A stretch of 12,151 bases of DNA from Planctomycetaceae bacterium (GCA_009783865.1 WRCR01000072.1:1-12151); one strand, 5' to 3'. Positions 1 to 8,176 are shown, numbered from the stretch's first letter. Translations and numbers: made by a program. The notes: generated by a model not told the origin, from the sequence alone.

Positions 1-1364
1 ATGCGCTCCAGCGTTGCTGAATTATCGTCCTGCGATTTGATTCCGGCGACCGTCTTTCGCAAATCATCAACGGAGACCTTGTTATTTTCACCGAGATAAT
101 ATGAGATATTGCCGAGATGACTAACCGCTGCGGACAGCGCACCGGTGCGGGCATCTGCCGTCACTTTCGAGGGGTCATTAGCATGAACGGCATCAATGAA
201 ATTGACGTAATGATTATCGCCGCCGGTGAACGCTTTGATTTCATTGCCCTCAAGGTCATAAGCGAAAGACGCGCTGTAGGATTGTCCTCTTACACCGCCT
301 TGAATCGCATAACCCTTGCTGCCGTAAGCAATTACGCCTACCTGTGTTCCGATATTTTCGCCGACCGGTATGTTCAAGTTCGGTGTTTCCAATCCCAGCG
401 TTTCAAAGACAAGCGTCTTATCCCCGTAATCGTAAATCGAAATGATGGTGTTCGGAGTATCGCCGGCGTCAACAAAAGCGGGGTCATTCATTTCGACATC
501 ATAGCCAAGCCGTCCGCCGTAAGCAATAACGGATTTCGGGAACCGGTCAATGCCGAGCAGCCAGCGGGCAATATCCGTTTGGTGGGGACCTTGATTTCCT
601 AAATCGCCGTTGCCGTAAAGCCGCTGCCAATGCCAGTCGTACCCGAACTGCTTGCGGGTAATGGGCGCAATCGGTGCGGGACCGCTCCAAAGGTCGTAGT
701 CAACGCCTTCGGGAATCGGATATTCGCCTTTCGGACCGATACTCTTACGGCGTTTGTAGCATAAGCCGCGGGCAAATTTAACCTCACCGATGCCGCCATC
801 AAGGACAAATTGGGCGAGGTCGATAACGTTCTTTGCAGAGCGGCATTGCGTACCGGTCTGAACAACTTTGCCGTATTTCTTTTGAGCGGCGACTATCGCT
901 TTGCCTTCGTGAATGTTATGAGTCAGCGGTTTTTCCATATAAACATGCTTACCTGCTTGTAAAGCCCAGATGGCGGCAAGGGCGTGCCAGTGATTGCATG
1001 GTGAGCCGCAAACAACATCAACGGTTTTATCTTCGAGTGCCTTGCGGAAGTCGGATATTGGTGTCGGTTGATAGCCGTATTTTGTTTCGAAATTAGCGGC
1101 GCGGGCTTCGGCGCGCTTGATGTCAGGGTCGCAGATAAAACGGAATTTCACCCGATTATCTTTGGTGAGTCCGGCAATGTTGTCACCGGCTCTGCCGCCT
1201 GCACTAATCAGGGCGATGCCGAGTTCAGAATTTTTATCAACTTTCGGCTGTTGAGCAAGGACTGACGAAGTCAATCCGCCGGAAGCGATGGCTGCCGCTG
1301 CGCTTGCCGCAAAGGAAGCAAAGAGCGATTCTTCGATAAAACGCCGACGTGTAATGTTGGACAT
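1..1364 (-). CDS. Tat-exported Gfo/Idh/MocA family oxidoreductase (3' end cut by window edge)
   Basis: The minus-strand frame is open from an ATG at 1364 down to base 1, giving 454 codons with no stop, so only the C-terminal tail is missing. The N-terminus has a twin-arginine signal (TRRRF at residues 5-9), an Ala-rich hydrophobic stretch and a VLA-QQ cleavage-like site near residue 37, which suggests export to the periplasm. A Rossmann-type nucleotide-binding segment follows, with beta strand GIALISAGGRAG at 49-60 and ICDPD at 77-81. The family's EKP motif is at 144-146 (YMEKPL). H261 in GPHQTD lies where the family usually has an active-site His. Known members carry out NAD(P)-linked redox chemistry on sugars or cyclitols; the substrate here is unknown. 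A Shine-Dalgarno AGAGGT at 1371-1376 lies 6 nt before the start, which supports this ATG. The gene is divergent from a paralogue at 1595. The family call is firm; the exact reaction is not. Confidence 0.93.
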   Translation of the reverse strand, partial: MSNITRRRFIEESLFASFAASAAAAIASGGLTSSVLAQQPKVDKNSELGIALISAGGRAGDNIAGLTKDNRVKFRFICDPDIKRAEARAANFETKYGYQPTPISDFRKALEDKTVDVVCGSPCNHWHALAAIWALQAGKHVYMEKPLTHNIHEGKAIVAAQKKYGKVVQTGTQCRSAKNVIDLAQFVLDGGIGEVKFARGLCYKRRKSIGPKGEYPIPEGVDYDLWSGPAPIAPITRKQFGYDWHWQRLYGNGDLGNQGPHQTDIARWLLGIDRFPKSVIAYGGRLGYDVEMNDPAFVDAGDTPNTIISIYDYGDKTLVFETLGLETPNLNIPVGENIGTQVGVIAYGSKGYAIQGGVRGQSYSASFAYDLEGNEIKAFTGGDNHYVNFIDAVHANDPSKVTADARTGALSAAVSHLGNISYYLGENNKVSVDDLRKTVAGIKSQDDNSATLER

Positions 1365-1411
1365 AGAAATACCTCTTTTGTTAAGGAAACAAATGGAATT
1401 GTAAAAATGTG

Positions 1412-1440
1412 ATTGTACACGGGAAAAATTTAATTTGCAA
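1412..1440 (-). promoter_or_regulatory. sigma70-like promoter for the leftward oxidoreductase
   Basis: Reading the minus strand, a -35-like TTGCAA (1440-1435) and a -10-like TACAAT (1417-1412) are separated by exactly 17 bp. The -10 box matches the consensus at 5 of 6 positions and the -35 box at 4 of 6. The predicted transcript would start near 1405, giving a leader of about 40 nt that contains the AGAGGT ribosome binding site. The position and AT-rich setting fit, but no start site has been measured. Confidence 0.55.
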
Positions 1441-1522
1441 GAGGCGGAAAAGTTGTATTGTTATTCAATCTCGCGATTACGGCATAAAAAACTTGCAGAC
1501 GGACTCGTAATCCTGCTCCCCG

Positions 1523-1551
1523 TTGATTTTTCCTGTCCGAAAGAATAGAAT
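1523..1551 (+). promoter_or_regulatory. sigma70-like promoter for the rightward oxidoreductase and hydrolase-like operon
   Basis: On the plus strand, TTGATT (1523-1528) and TAGAAT (1546-1551) are 17 bp apart. The predicted start near 1558 leaves a leader of about 37 nt that carries a strong GGAGG (1583-1587) upstream of the ATG at 1595. Together with the leftward promoter this makes a compact divergent control region. No convincing operator was found between the two promoters. Confidence 0.5.
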
Positions 1552-1594
1552 CAGTGTATTCCTTTAACCTTTCTATTTTTTCGGAGGTTTTTTT

Positions 1595-2911
1595 ATGTCG
1601 AATAAACTGAATCGGCGTAATTTTCTCATTCAGACAGCGGCTGTTGTTTCAACGATTACCGTTCCTTATTTTGTTCCGCGGACGGTACTTGCGGATGCCA
1701 AACGTCCCGGTGCGAATGACCGCATCGGTATCGCCGGTATCGGAATCGGAAGGCAAGGTTCCGGTGTCTTTGCCGCCTCTGCAAGAGACGAAAGAACGCA
1801 GGTTGTTGCTGTCTGCGATGTGAATAAAAAACGTGCCGAGGAGCATGCAAAGAAATTTCTTATATCAGAAGATTTTGCCGTTCAGGATTACCGTAAAGTT
1901 ATTGACAACAAAAACGTTGATGCAATCATTACCGCAACGCCGGAACATTGGCGGTCTTTGATTTGCGTTAACGCAGCACTGGCAGGGAAACATCTTTACG
2001 TCGAAAAGCCGATAACACTAACCATTGAAGACGGCGTGCTGCTCCGCAAAGCGGCAAAGAAGACCGGCATCGTTTTTCAATGCGGTTCAATGCAGCGGTC
2101 AATGGTCGCCAATTATCTCGCCTGCCGATTTATCCGTGAAGGCAAACTCGGAAAAATCACCGAAGTGATTTCCGCGAACTATGAATCCCCTTGGATTTAC
2201 AATATGCAAGCCGAGCCGATACCGGAAGGGCTCGATTGGGATATGTGGTGCGGTCCGACTGAACCGGTTGCGTTCAACAAGGAATTGTATGTCCCGCGCG
2301 GCAATCCGGGCTGGCTGTCTTTCCGGGCTTACTCTGGCGGTGAAATGACCGGCTGGGGAACTCACGGCTTCGACCAGATTCAATGCGCTCTCGGATTGGA
2401 CGACACCGGACCTGTTGAAATCATTGTCGAAGGTGATAAACTCATACCGCCGACTTACGATAAGCCGGAATCACAAAAACGCGGAGACGATATTTGTTCT
2501 AAACCGAAACTTGCTTACCGCTATGCAAACGGTTTAACGGTGCGTCTCGGCGAAAGCAATCGCGGCGGCGGTATTTTCATCGGTGAAAAAGGTAAAGTCG
2601 AAATTTTCCGCAACAAGTTCGTTTCTAATCCGAAAGAATTGGCGGATGACTATCTGAAAGAACACAGCGAAGTGAAACTGCCGACGCACACAACAGATTG
2701 GCTTAATTGCATTTACAGCAGCAAACAAACGATTGGGCATCTTGAATCGGGTCTAAGAACGTCAGCGGTTTGCCATGTTCTCAACATCGCAAGATACATC
2801 GGTCGCGATCTGAAATGGGACCCCGTTGCAGAAAAATTTGACGATGCGGAAGCGAATAAACTTCTCGCCCGCGAACATCGTAAAGGTTTTGAACAACCGA
2901 AAGTTGATTAA
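1595..2911 (+). CDS. Tat-exported Gfo/Idh/MocA family oxidoreductase
   Basis: This is a complete 438-residue protein. The GGAGG at 1583-1587, 7 nt before the ATG, makes this start convincing. The N-terminus is a Tat signal: RR at 7-8 followed by NFLIQTAAVV, with a cleavage-like VLADA around residue 33. The Rossmann fold begins with IGIAGIGIGRQG (44-55) and VVAVCDV (70-76). The EKP motif is at 137-139 (YVEKPI), and GTHGFD at 255-260 carries a candidate catalytic His257. The C-terminal half has the family's usual substrate-domain pattern, including DWDMWCGP at 214-221. It resembles the divergent neighbour in N-terminus, EKP segment and WxGP segment, so the two are paralogues rather than copies. 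It is followed 44 bp later by a secreted hydrolase-like gene, probably in the same operon. Role inferred: extracytoplasmic redox conversion of a sugar or cyclitol; substrate unknown. Confidence 0.95.
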   Translation: MSNKLNRRNFLIQTAAVVSTITVPYFVPRTVLADAKRPGANDRIGIAGIGIGRQGSGVFAASARDERTQVVAVCDVNKKRAEEHAKKFLISEDFAVQDYRKVIDNKNVDAIITATPEHWRSLICVNAALAGKHLYVEKPITLTIEDGVLLRKAAKKTGIVFQCGSMQRSMVANYLACRFIREGKLGKITEVISANYESPWIYNMQAEPIPEGLDWDMWCGPTEPVAFNKELYVPRGNPGWLSFRAYSGGEMTGWGTHGFDQIQCALGLDDTGPVEIIVEGDKLIPPTYDKPESQKRGDDICSKPKLAYRYANGLTVRLGESNRGGGIFIGEKGKVEIFRNKFVSNPKELADDYLKEHSEVKLPTHTTDWLNCIYSSKQTIGHLESGLRTSAVCHVLNIARYIGRDLKWDPVAEKFDDAEANKLLAREHRKGFEQPKVD

Positions 2912-2955
2912 ATTACATCACGTTTCACACAAAAATTTTATGAAAGGGATTCCTT

Positions 2956-4662
2956 ATGACACAATCACGTTTTCTAACGCTGTTTGTATTTCTTTGTGCT
3001 GCAATCTTCGTTTCAGGAGCGGCGGCACAGGACGTTGTTCGGAGCAAGAAGTTGATTCAACTCGGCTGGGACATTCCGGACACGGCGTATTTAAAAGAGC
3101 ATCACGAAGAGATGCAGCAGACAACACCGTTTGACGGTGTTATGGTGTCTCTGGAGACAACTGCGCCAGATGGCAAGAAGTACGGGTCGCGGGGGGTAAT
3201 GAACGCAGACCCTTGGGACCCCGCTTGGTTTGTAACGGCAATCGATGACCTGAAAGCGTGCCGCTGGACGACATTTACGGACAACTTCATTCTGTTCAAT
3301 TTTTCGCCGGGAAACCTCGACTGGGACAACGACAAGGGCTGGGAAAATTTTTGCGGCAAAGCGGCAATTTGCTCACAAATTGCCAAGAAAACAGGATTGA
3401 AAGGACTCTGCATTGATTTTGAACCTTACGGCAAAACGGTTTTCAAATATGCGGCAGAGTCAGGAAAATCATTCGATGAGATGAAACAACTTGTCCGCAA
3501 ACGCGGTCAGCAATGGATGAAAGCGATTGCCGCAGAATATCCCGATATGGTTATGTTCACGCTGTTTATCGGATATGTCAATATACATGCGGGATATGAT
3601 TCTCAACCGGATGACATATTGAAGACGCTCCATTATGGATTGCTTCCGTCTTTTTTCAACGGAATGTTAGATGCCATTCCGCCGAAGATGGAGATAGTTG
3701 ACGGTACCGAAATGGGATATTACCTGAACGGAATTGACGAATTCAGCCGCTTGTCACTGGCTCTTCAATCAATCGGCGGTCCCGCAATTCGGTTGGTTGC
3801 GCCGGAAAATCATGAGAAGTACATTAGACAGATGCGTGTCGGCTTCGGTTTTTATCTCGACATGCACACTAACCCCGAAGGAAATCAGTATTATCGCGGT
3901 CCGAAGGAAGGCGGTACCAGGCTTGACCGGCTGGAAGAAAACCTTGCCGCCGCTTTGAAAACAACGGATGAATATGTTTGGATTTACGGCGAGCAGCGGT
4001 ATTGGTGGAAACCGCGTGCCGGTACCAGAGTGAAAGATGAGCATTGGGAAGCAGCACTGCCCGGAATGACTCAAACGCTGCATTTTACGAAAAGTCCCCG
4101 TGAGGCGGCGAAATTGACACTTGGAGCATTGCAAAAAGAGAACCGAATTGTCAATCTCGTCAAGAACCCCGATTTCTCCGAATCGATACCGGCGAAAAGC
4201 CGGGTTGGTGATACTGTTGTTGACATCAAAGTTCCTGCGGAATGGGGTTCGTGGCAGGACAAACCGCTAGGAGTATTTTCGTGGGAAGACGGCAGTGCCA
4301 AGGCGAGCGGCGTTAAGTGGGGCTGTTTCCTGCAAAGTTTCAAGCCGGTCAACTCCGGTGAATACTATTACATTTCCATTGACAGCAAACAGCAGGGTAC
4401 CGGAGAAATCGGTATGAGAGTCCGCTGGCAGAATGCCGAGTCAAAATATGTTCGTGAAGCGGAAGATAAGGGTTTTGCTTTCAAAAAAGACACGGAACGC
4501 CTTGTCAATCATCCGCTTGCCGACGGTTTGCAGCGTGCCGAAGGTGTTTTTCGGGTTCCTGAAGGTGTTGCAGTGATTCAAATCCAAGCCGGTGTGCGCG
4601 ACCAGACGACTGCCGACGACGCAGTTTGGTTCGACAACGCCGTGTTGATTCGCCTGCGGTGA
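2956..4662 (+). CDS. secreted glycoside-hydrolase-like protein with C-terminal carbohydrate-binding-like domain
   Basis: This is a complete 568-residue protein. AAAGGGA at 2943-2949, 6 nt before the ATG, supports the start. Residues 1-24 form a Sec signal peptide: a hydrophobic core (FLTLFVFLCAAIF) followed by GAAA-Q. Residues 30-390 have the alternating strand and helix pattern of a TIM barrel, with acidic clusters at candidate strand ends: LCIDFEPYG at 151-159 (D154, E156), TEMGYY at 251-256 (E252) and WIYGEQRYWW at 342-351 (E346). These resemble acid/base and nucleophile sites of retaining glycosidases, but no specific GH family is recognised. Residues 400-568 begin NLVKNPDFSE and end AVWFDNAVLIRL, a layout typical of CBM4/9-like jelly rolls. 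Linkage to an exported oxidoreductase suggests polysaccharide or glycoside processing. The catalytic activity is inferred; secretion and the two-part architecture are better supported. Confidence 0.88.
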   Translation: MTQSRFLTLFVFLCAAIFVSGAAAQDVVRSKKLIQLGWDIPDTAYLKEHHEEMQQTTPFDGVMVSLETTAPDGKKYGSRGVMNADPWDPAWFVTAIDDLKACRWTTFTDNFILFNFSPGNLDWDNDKGWENFCGKAAICSQIAKKTGLKGLCIDFEPYGKTVFKYAAESGKSFDEMKQLVRKRGQQWMKAIAAEYPDMVMFTLFIGYVNIHAGYDSQPDDILKTLHYGLLPSFFNGMLDAIPPKMEIVDGTEMGYYLNGIDEFSRLSLALQSIGGPAIRLVAPENHEKYIRQMRVGFGFYLDMHTNPEGNQYYRGPKEGGTRLDRLEENLAAALKTTDEYVWIYGEQRYWWKPRAGTRVKDEHWEAALPGMTQTLHFTKSPREAAKLTLGALQKENRIVNLVKNPDFSESIPAKSRVGDTVVDIKVPAEWGSWQDKPLGVFSWEDGSAKASGVKWGCFLQSFKPVNSGEYYYISIDSKQQGTGEIGMRVRWQNAESKYVREAEDKGFAFKKDTERLVNHPLADGLQRAEGVFRVPEGVAVIQIQAGVRDQTTADDAVWFDNAVLIRLR

Positions 4663-4680
4663 TATAACACATACCAAAAG

Positions 4681-4703
4681 AGCCGGGGACCGGAGTACCG
4701 GCT
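4681..4703 (-). terminator. possible intrinsic terminator of the kinase gene, shared convergent hairpin
   Basis: AGCCGG (4681-4686) and CCGGCT (4698-4703) can form a 6-bp GC-rich stem around an 11-nt loop. A competing 4-bp CCGG stem with an AGTA loop also exists. In the minus direction the hairpin is followed by CTTTT, the better terminator geometry, and it lies just after the kinase stop. In the plus direction there is no immediate T-run after the upstream gene ending at 4662. The stem is short, so termination strength is uncertain. Confidence 0.4.
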
Positions 4704-4722
4704 AAATGATTGCTAAATGATT
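4701..4722. repeat. 11-bp perfect tandem duplication overlapping the kinase stop codon
   Basis: GCTAAATGATT occurs twice back to back (4701-4711 and 4712-4722). The second copy covers two bases of the kinase stop codon (TTA at 4721-4723 on the plus strand), and the first overlaps the end of the hairpin stem. It looks like a small slippage duplication; no function is evident. Confidence 0.85.
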
Positions 4723-7700
4723 ATTTTTCCGTTGTGATTTTTTGCATAAGCGTTTGGATTTTCTTGAACAATGCTTCCTCTTCCGGTGTCCGCTCATCTT
4801 CGAGAACTTCAAGCGGCCCAAGTCCTTCTTTGAGGGCTTTTACCGCTTCTTCTTTACTTCCCCGCTCAAGGTAAAATTTTGCAATTCTGTAATACCAATC
4901 GCAGAGGAATTGCACAACTTCCGGAAAAGCCGCCGCCGTTTCTAAAAGCGATGCTTCACGCTGTTGAAACACTTTTAGTGCTTCAACATCTTTGTTTTCA
5001 CTGACAAGACAATCGAACAACAACACGTTGACTTCGTTGTATTGCCTCTGATAGCCGACATGCTCCGGCGATTTCTCTACCAGCGTTCCATACGGCACCA
5101 ACGCCCGAACAAAGTATGAACGTGCATCATCGGGTTTGTCCGCCTTAAGATTCATCTCGCCGCAATGAAGCAGAATGTTGCCATGTAAAAGATTTTCTTC
5201 GTTCTGGAACCGCTCTGGATATTTTTCAAGCAATTCACCGAGGAAGCGCAGTGCCGTTTCAAATTCCTTGGCAGCATCATCAAATCGTCCGTCAAGAACG
5301 TACGCAAGTGCAAGTGTGCAATAGGTTTGAGCAATGCCGTAATGATATTCCGGCGGGTCATCGAATTTAGTCATGCCTTCGCGAACAGCGACGGATTCCC
5401 GAAAATATCTTTCTGCTTCAGCGTTGTTTCCTTGCTTCATTTCTGTTGTACCAAGATTTTGCAGAATCCGGGCAAGATTGCGATGATAATCCGCAACGTT
5501 ACCATGCTCAGAAACCAGCTGGCGGTTGATGACAAGTGCCTTCAGATAACAATTCATGGTGTTTTTCATATTGATGTCCTCTTCCCTGTACACCACTCCG
5601 AGGTCTTTATAACACTTGGCAAGTATGTTGAGATACTTGTCGTTTTTCGGATACTTTTCGACCAGTTTTTCTCCCAATTCAACGGCTCTGACGAAATAAT
5701 TGATGGATTCGTCTCTATTACCGAAGTCCCTGACAATGCCGGCAATATCAAACAAGGCACCAACCTGTCCGGCAATCACTTCGGGGTCATTCGATTTCTG
5801 TTCCACGAAAACTTTGTGGGTCTCCTGCGCCAATTTTAGCAACTTATGGCGAAGCGGCATCAACCCCGAATTCTTAATCACCGGGTCCTTGGCAACGTCC
5901 GTAAGAAAAAACTGAACGGTGTCTCTCGCCGTATTGAGATTCGCCTCGGCGCGCTGATACTGCTGTTTAATCAGAAAAGCATATACCACGGAAGAGCAAA
6001 GAAAGATTCCGAGCATTGCAACGGCAACCCATTTCATCATTTTTGCCCGTTTTCGGGACGCTTTCAGAATACGGACACTATTTTGCTGAACCCGCAGTTT
6101 TTCGGCATCATGCAGCGGATTGCGTTCAACCAAACCGATTTGAGCATCAGCCAGCGTGAGGTCACCGGAACGCAGCGTTAGGTCTATCAGTTCAGTTCGG
6201 GCTTCAACTTCCCCTCTCTGTGCGGAAAAAAGAGTAGCGTGCGTTTGCTGGTCTTCTCCAAATTTGACTTCATCTGCAATCTGGTGAAGTTGCAACTCCG
6301 CTGCTACGCTGCGAAAAACATCCGACGTTTCAATAAAACGAAGCGTCAGCGACAATAGAGCATCCGGCTGCTCAAGCGTTTGGTCGCGCTCCTTGCGAAG
6401 CGCATTGAACGACTTCCAATTCTGGTCGCAGCGGTTCGTAATAATTGCAAAATTCTGATACCGTTTAATCGCATCAACGAAATCACCGGCATCGGTATAA
6501 CGATTTTCCGGCTGATACGCAAGCGACTTCATCACGATATCAAGAAGTTCGTCTGGAATGTATCGATGCGGTGCCCATAAACGCGGCGGAATGATAACGC
6601 CCCGAACAGCCCGCAGCATCGGACCAACTTCAAGAGAACGAATCTCTGCAATGTCTTGCGGAATAAGTCCCTTAATACCGACAGGATTGCAAAGTTCATA
6701 CGGTGCATGCCCCGTCAGCATTTCATAAAGCAAAGCCCCGAGCAGAAATACATCGGTTGCCGGACAGCACTTCGTCGGCTTGCCGCCGGCGAGTTCCGGC
6801 GACCAATACAGCGGAGTTCCCGCAATACCATTGAGACGACTGACATGAGGAACCCGGTCATCGGAGTTCGTTTGATTCTCATCAAAATCGGCGGCTAGTC
6901 CCCAGTCAATCACATAAACCTCGCCGTACTTGTCGTTGATGACGACATTATCCGGTTTCAAATCACGATGTATAATTTTATGCTGCCGATGAGCAAATGC
7001 AACCGCTTGCGAAACCTCTAAAAGAATACGAAGATTATCGTCAATCGTCCGCGTCTTGATAGTATCCGACCAGCGGCTGCCGTCAACTAATTTCTCAACA
7101 ACGATTGCCTGACCGGACGGCAGCACATCCAGCGCAAAGACCGGCGGAATGTTCTGGTGAGTCAGCATCGCCTGTGTTCGGACTTCACGAACCAGTGCTT
7201 CACGCTCGGAATCGTTCTTCTCACGAAGGTGTTTCAACGCAACAAACTGCTGCGTACTGTGCTGTTTTGCCTTATAGACATCTTTCCAAAAGCCCCTGCC
7301 GAGAAATTTATCTACCGTCAACGAATAACTTACGGTGAATGTCTCTGGAGCATCACGAGGATCGGCTTTCTCCTGATGAGAGCCGACGGCAGTGTCGTCT
7401 GTCTCCGATTGCTTATCCTCCCAATCAATCGTTTTTGAACGTTCCGGTGCCCACATATCGGTTTCGGCAGGACTTGAAGAAACCGGTGAAGCGTTCCCGC
7501 TTGACGGCTGCACATCAATCGTCACATCACCGGCAGCACCAGTGGTCTCTCCCATACTCGGTGATATCGGTGTTGTTTTTTCATCCTGCGGCGGTACATC
7601 AATAGTTGCTTCAACTGCAGCGTTTTCGTCTTGCAGATGTACATCAAGGGTCGTTTCTGCATTTTCGCCTTGCGGCTGTGCATCAATAGTTACTTCGGCG

Positions 7701-8119
7701 GCGGCAACCGGCGGTTTCGGACTCGCAACTTTTTTCTTCGGCTTCAGTTCGCGCCGCAGTTGTACGAGTTCAACGGTCTCGCTCAGCCGCTGCTGGTCAA
7801 CTTGAGGAAAACGTCTGCTCACCGTTTCGATGTCAGGGTCGTCGTCGGCAATTTCGAGTTCATGTTCGAGAAGCCGAATGAGGATATTTTCGTTGCCGCA
7901 GTAGTCGGGGTGTTCCCGCAAAAACACTTCGACGGAAAGCGAAGCCGTTTCGCACCGCTGTTTGAATTCGGCGAGAAGAATCTCTTCGACTAGGGTTTCG
8001 GCATATTCGGGCCAAACTTTTGCGTACTGTTCTGCTCGCGGAGCATTTCCGGCTTTGTAGATATAAACGTATTCCGCAACGGCGCGGTCGAAAATGAAAC
8101 GTTTGAGGTTGTCTTGCAT
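4721..8119 (-). CDS. membrane-anchored Ser/Thr protein kinase with TPR-like C-terminal region
   Basis: Numbered from the ATG at 8119 the protein has 1132 residues. The frame extends upstream to an ATG at 8167 (16 more residues), but a good promoter overlaps that extension, so the shorter start is preferred. Residues ~5-125 contain EEYLxxxP-like helical segments (FLREHPDY) seen at the N-termini of many planctomycete kinases. A repeated linker follows. The Hanks-type catalytic domain spans ~267-554: GRGFWKDV loop, VALK lysine (K296), HRDLKPDN (384-391), DWG (405-407), SPE in place of APE, and D456 in ATDVFLLG. A helical region (~555-695) precedes one transmembrane helix at ~696-718 (WVAVAMLGIFLCSSVVYAFLI). 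The remaining ~410 residues are TPR-like helix pairs (e.g. YFVRAVELGEKL, AERYFRESVAVRE), predicted on the far side of the membrane. It probably senses through the TPR tail and phosphorylates cytoplasmic targets; ligand and targets are unknown. The catalytic residues are intact, so it is probably active. Confidence 0.93.
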   Translation of the reverse strand: MQDNLKRFIFDRAVAEYVYIYKAGNAPRAEQYAKVWPEYAETLVEEILLAEFKQRCETASLSVEVFLREHPDYCGNENILIRLLEHELEIADDDPDIETVSRRFPQVDQQRLSETVELVQLRRELKPKKKVASPKPPVAAAEVTIDAQPQGENAETTLDVHLQDENAAVEATIDVPPQDEKTTPISPSMGETTGAAGDVTIDVQPSSGNASPVSSSPAETDMWAPERSKTIDWEDKQSETDDTAVGSHQEKADPRDAPETFTVSYSLTVDKFLGRGFWKDVYKAKQHSTQQFVALKHLREKNDSEREALVREVRTQAMLTHQNIPPVFALDVLPSGQAIVVEKLVDGSRWSDTIKTRTIDDNLRILLEVSQAVAFAHRQHKIIHRDLKPDNVVINDKYGEVYVIDWGLAADFDENQTNSDDRVPHVSRLNGIAGTPLYWSPELAGGKPTKCCPATDVFLLGALLYEMLTGHAPYELCNPVGIKGLIPQDIAEIRSLEVGPMLRAVRGVIIPPRLWAPHRYIPDELLDIVMKSLAYQPENRYTDAGDFVDAIKRYQNFAIITNRCDQNWKSFNALRKERDQTLEQPDALLSLTLRFIETSDVFRSVAAELQLHQIADEVKFGEDQQTHATLFSAQRGEVEARTELIDLTLRSGDLTLADAQIGLVERNPLHDAEKLRVQQNSVRILKASRKRAKMMKWVAVAMLGIFLCSSVVYAFLIKQQYQRAEANLNTARDTVQFFLTDVAKDPVIKNSGLMPLRHKLLKLAQETHKVFVEQKSNDPEVIAGQVGALFDIAGIVRDFGNRDESINYFVRAVELGEKLVEKYPKNDKYLNILAKCYKDLGVVYREEDINMKNTMNCYLKALVINRQLVSEHGNVADYHRNLARILQNLGTTEMKQGNNAEAERYFRESVAVREGMTKFDDPPEYHYGIAQTYCTLALAYVLDGRFDDAAKEFETALRFLGELLEKYPERFQNEENLLHGNILLHCGEMNLKADKPDDARSYFVRALVPYGTLVEKSPEHVGYQRQYNEVNVLLFDCLVSENKDVEALKVFQQREASLLETAAAFPEVVQFLCDWYYRIAKFYLERGSKEEAVKALKEGLGPLEVLEDERTPEEEALFKKIQTLMQKITTEK
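7490..7696 (-). repeat. degenerate 13-residue T-I-D-V repeat in the kinase linker
   Basis: Between the N-terminal helical domain and the catalytic domain the kinase has four related segments: EVTIDAQPQGENA, ETTLDVHLQDENA, EATIDVPPQDEKT and DVTIDVQPSSGNA. The first three are nearly contiguous; the fourth is separated by a 15-residue Ser/Gly/Ala-rich spacer. The shared core is [E/D]-x-T-[I/L]-D-[A/V]. The surroundings are rich in Pro, Ser, Thr and acidic residues, so the segment is probably disordered. The conserved Thr and acidic context could be autophosphorylation or FHA-docking sites, but that is inference. Confidence 0.8.
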
Positions 8120-8129
8120 AATACGTATT

Positions 8130-8158
8130 ATTTTACTGAAAATTCCCGAAAAATGCAA
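8130..8158 (-). promoter_or_regulatory. candidate promoter for the kinase, giving a very short leader
   Basis: On the minus strand, TTGCAT (8158-8153) and TAAAAT (8135-8130) are separated by 17 bp. The predicted transcription start would fall around 8121-8124, within a few bases of the ATG at 8119. No Shine-Dalgarno sequence precedes that ATG, which fits a near-leaderless mRNA. The promoter lies inside the codons that a longer start at 8167 would use, which argues against the longer form. Confidence 0.45.
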
Positions 8159-8176
8159 ATAGCCCATAGTTTGGGA

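Noticed and set aside
117..602. A 161-codon plus-strand frame near the left edge
   Set aside because: It is antisense to the left-edge oxidoreductase, whose frame has a full Tat signal, Rossmann fold and EKP motif.
1475..1512. GATTACG ... CGTAATC inverted repeat between the divergent promoters as an operator
   Set aside because: Arms of only 7 bp with a 24-bp spacer are expected about once by chance in a 230-bp region, and the symmetry does not extend.
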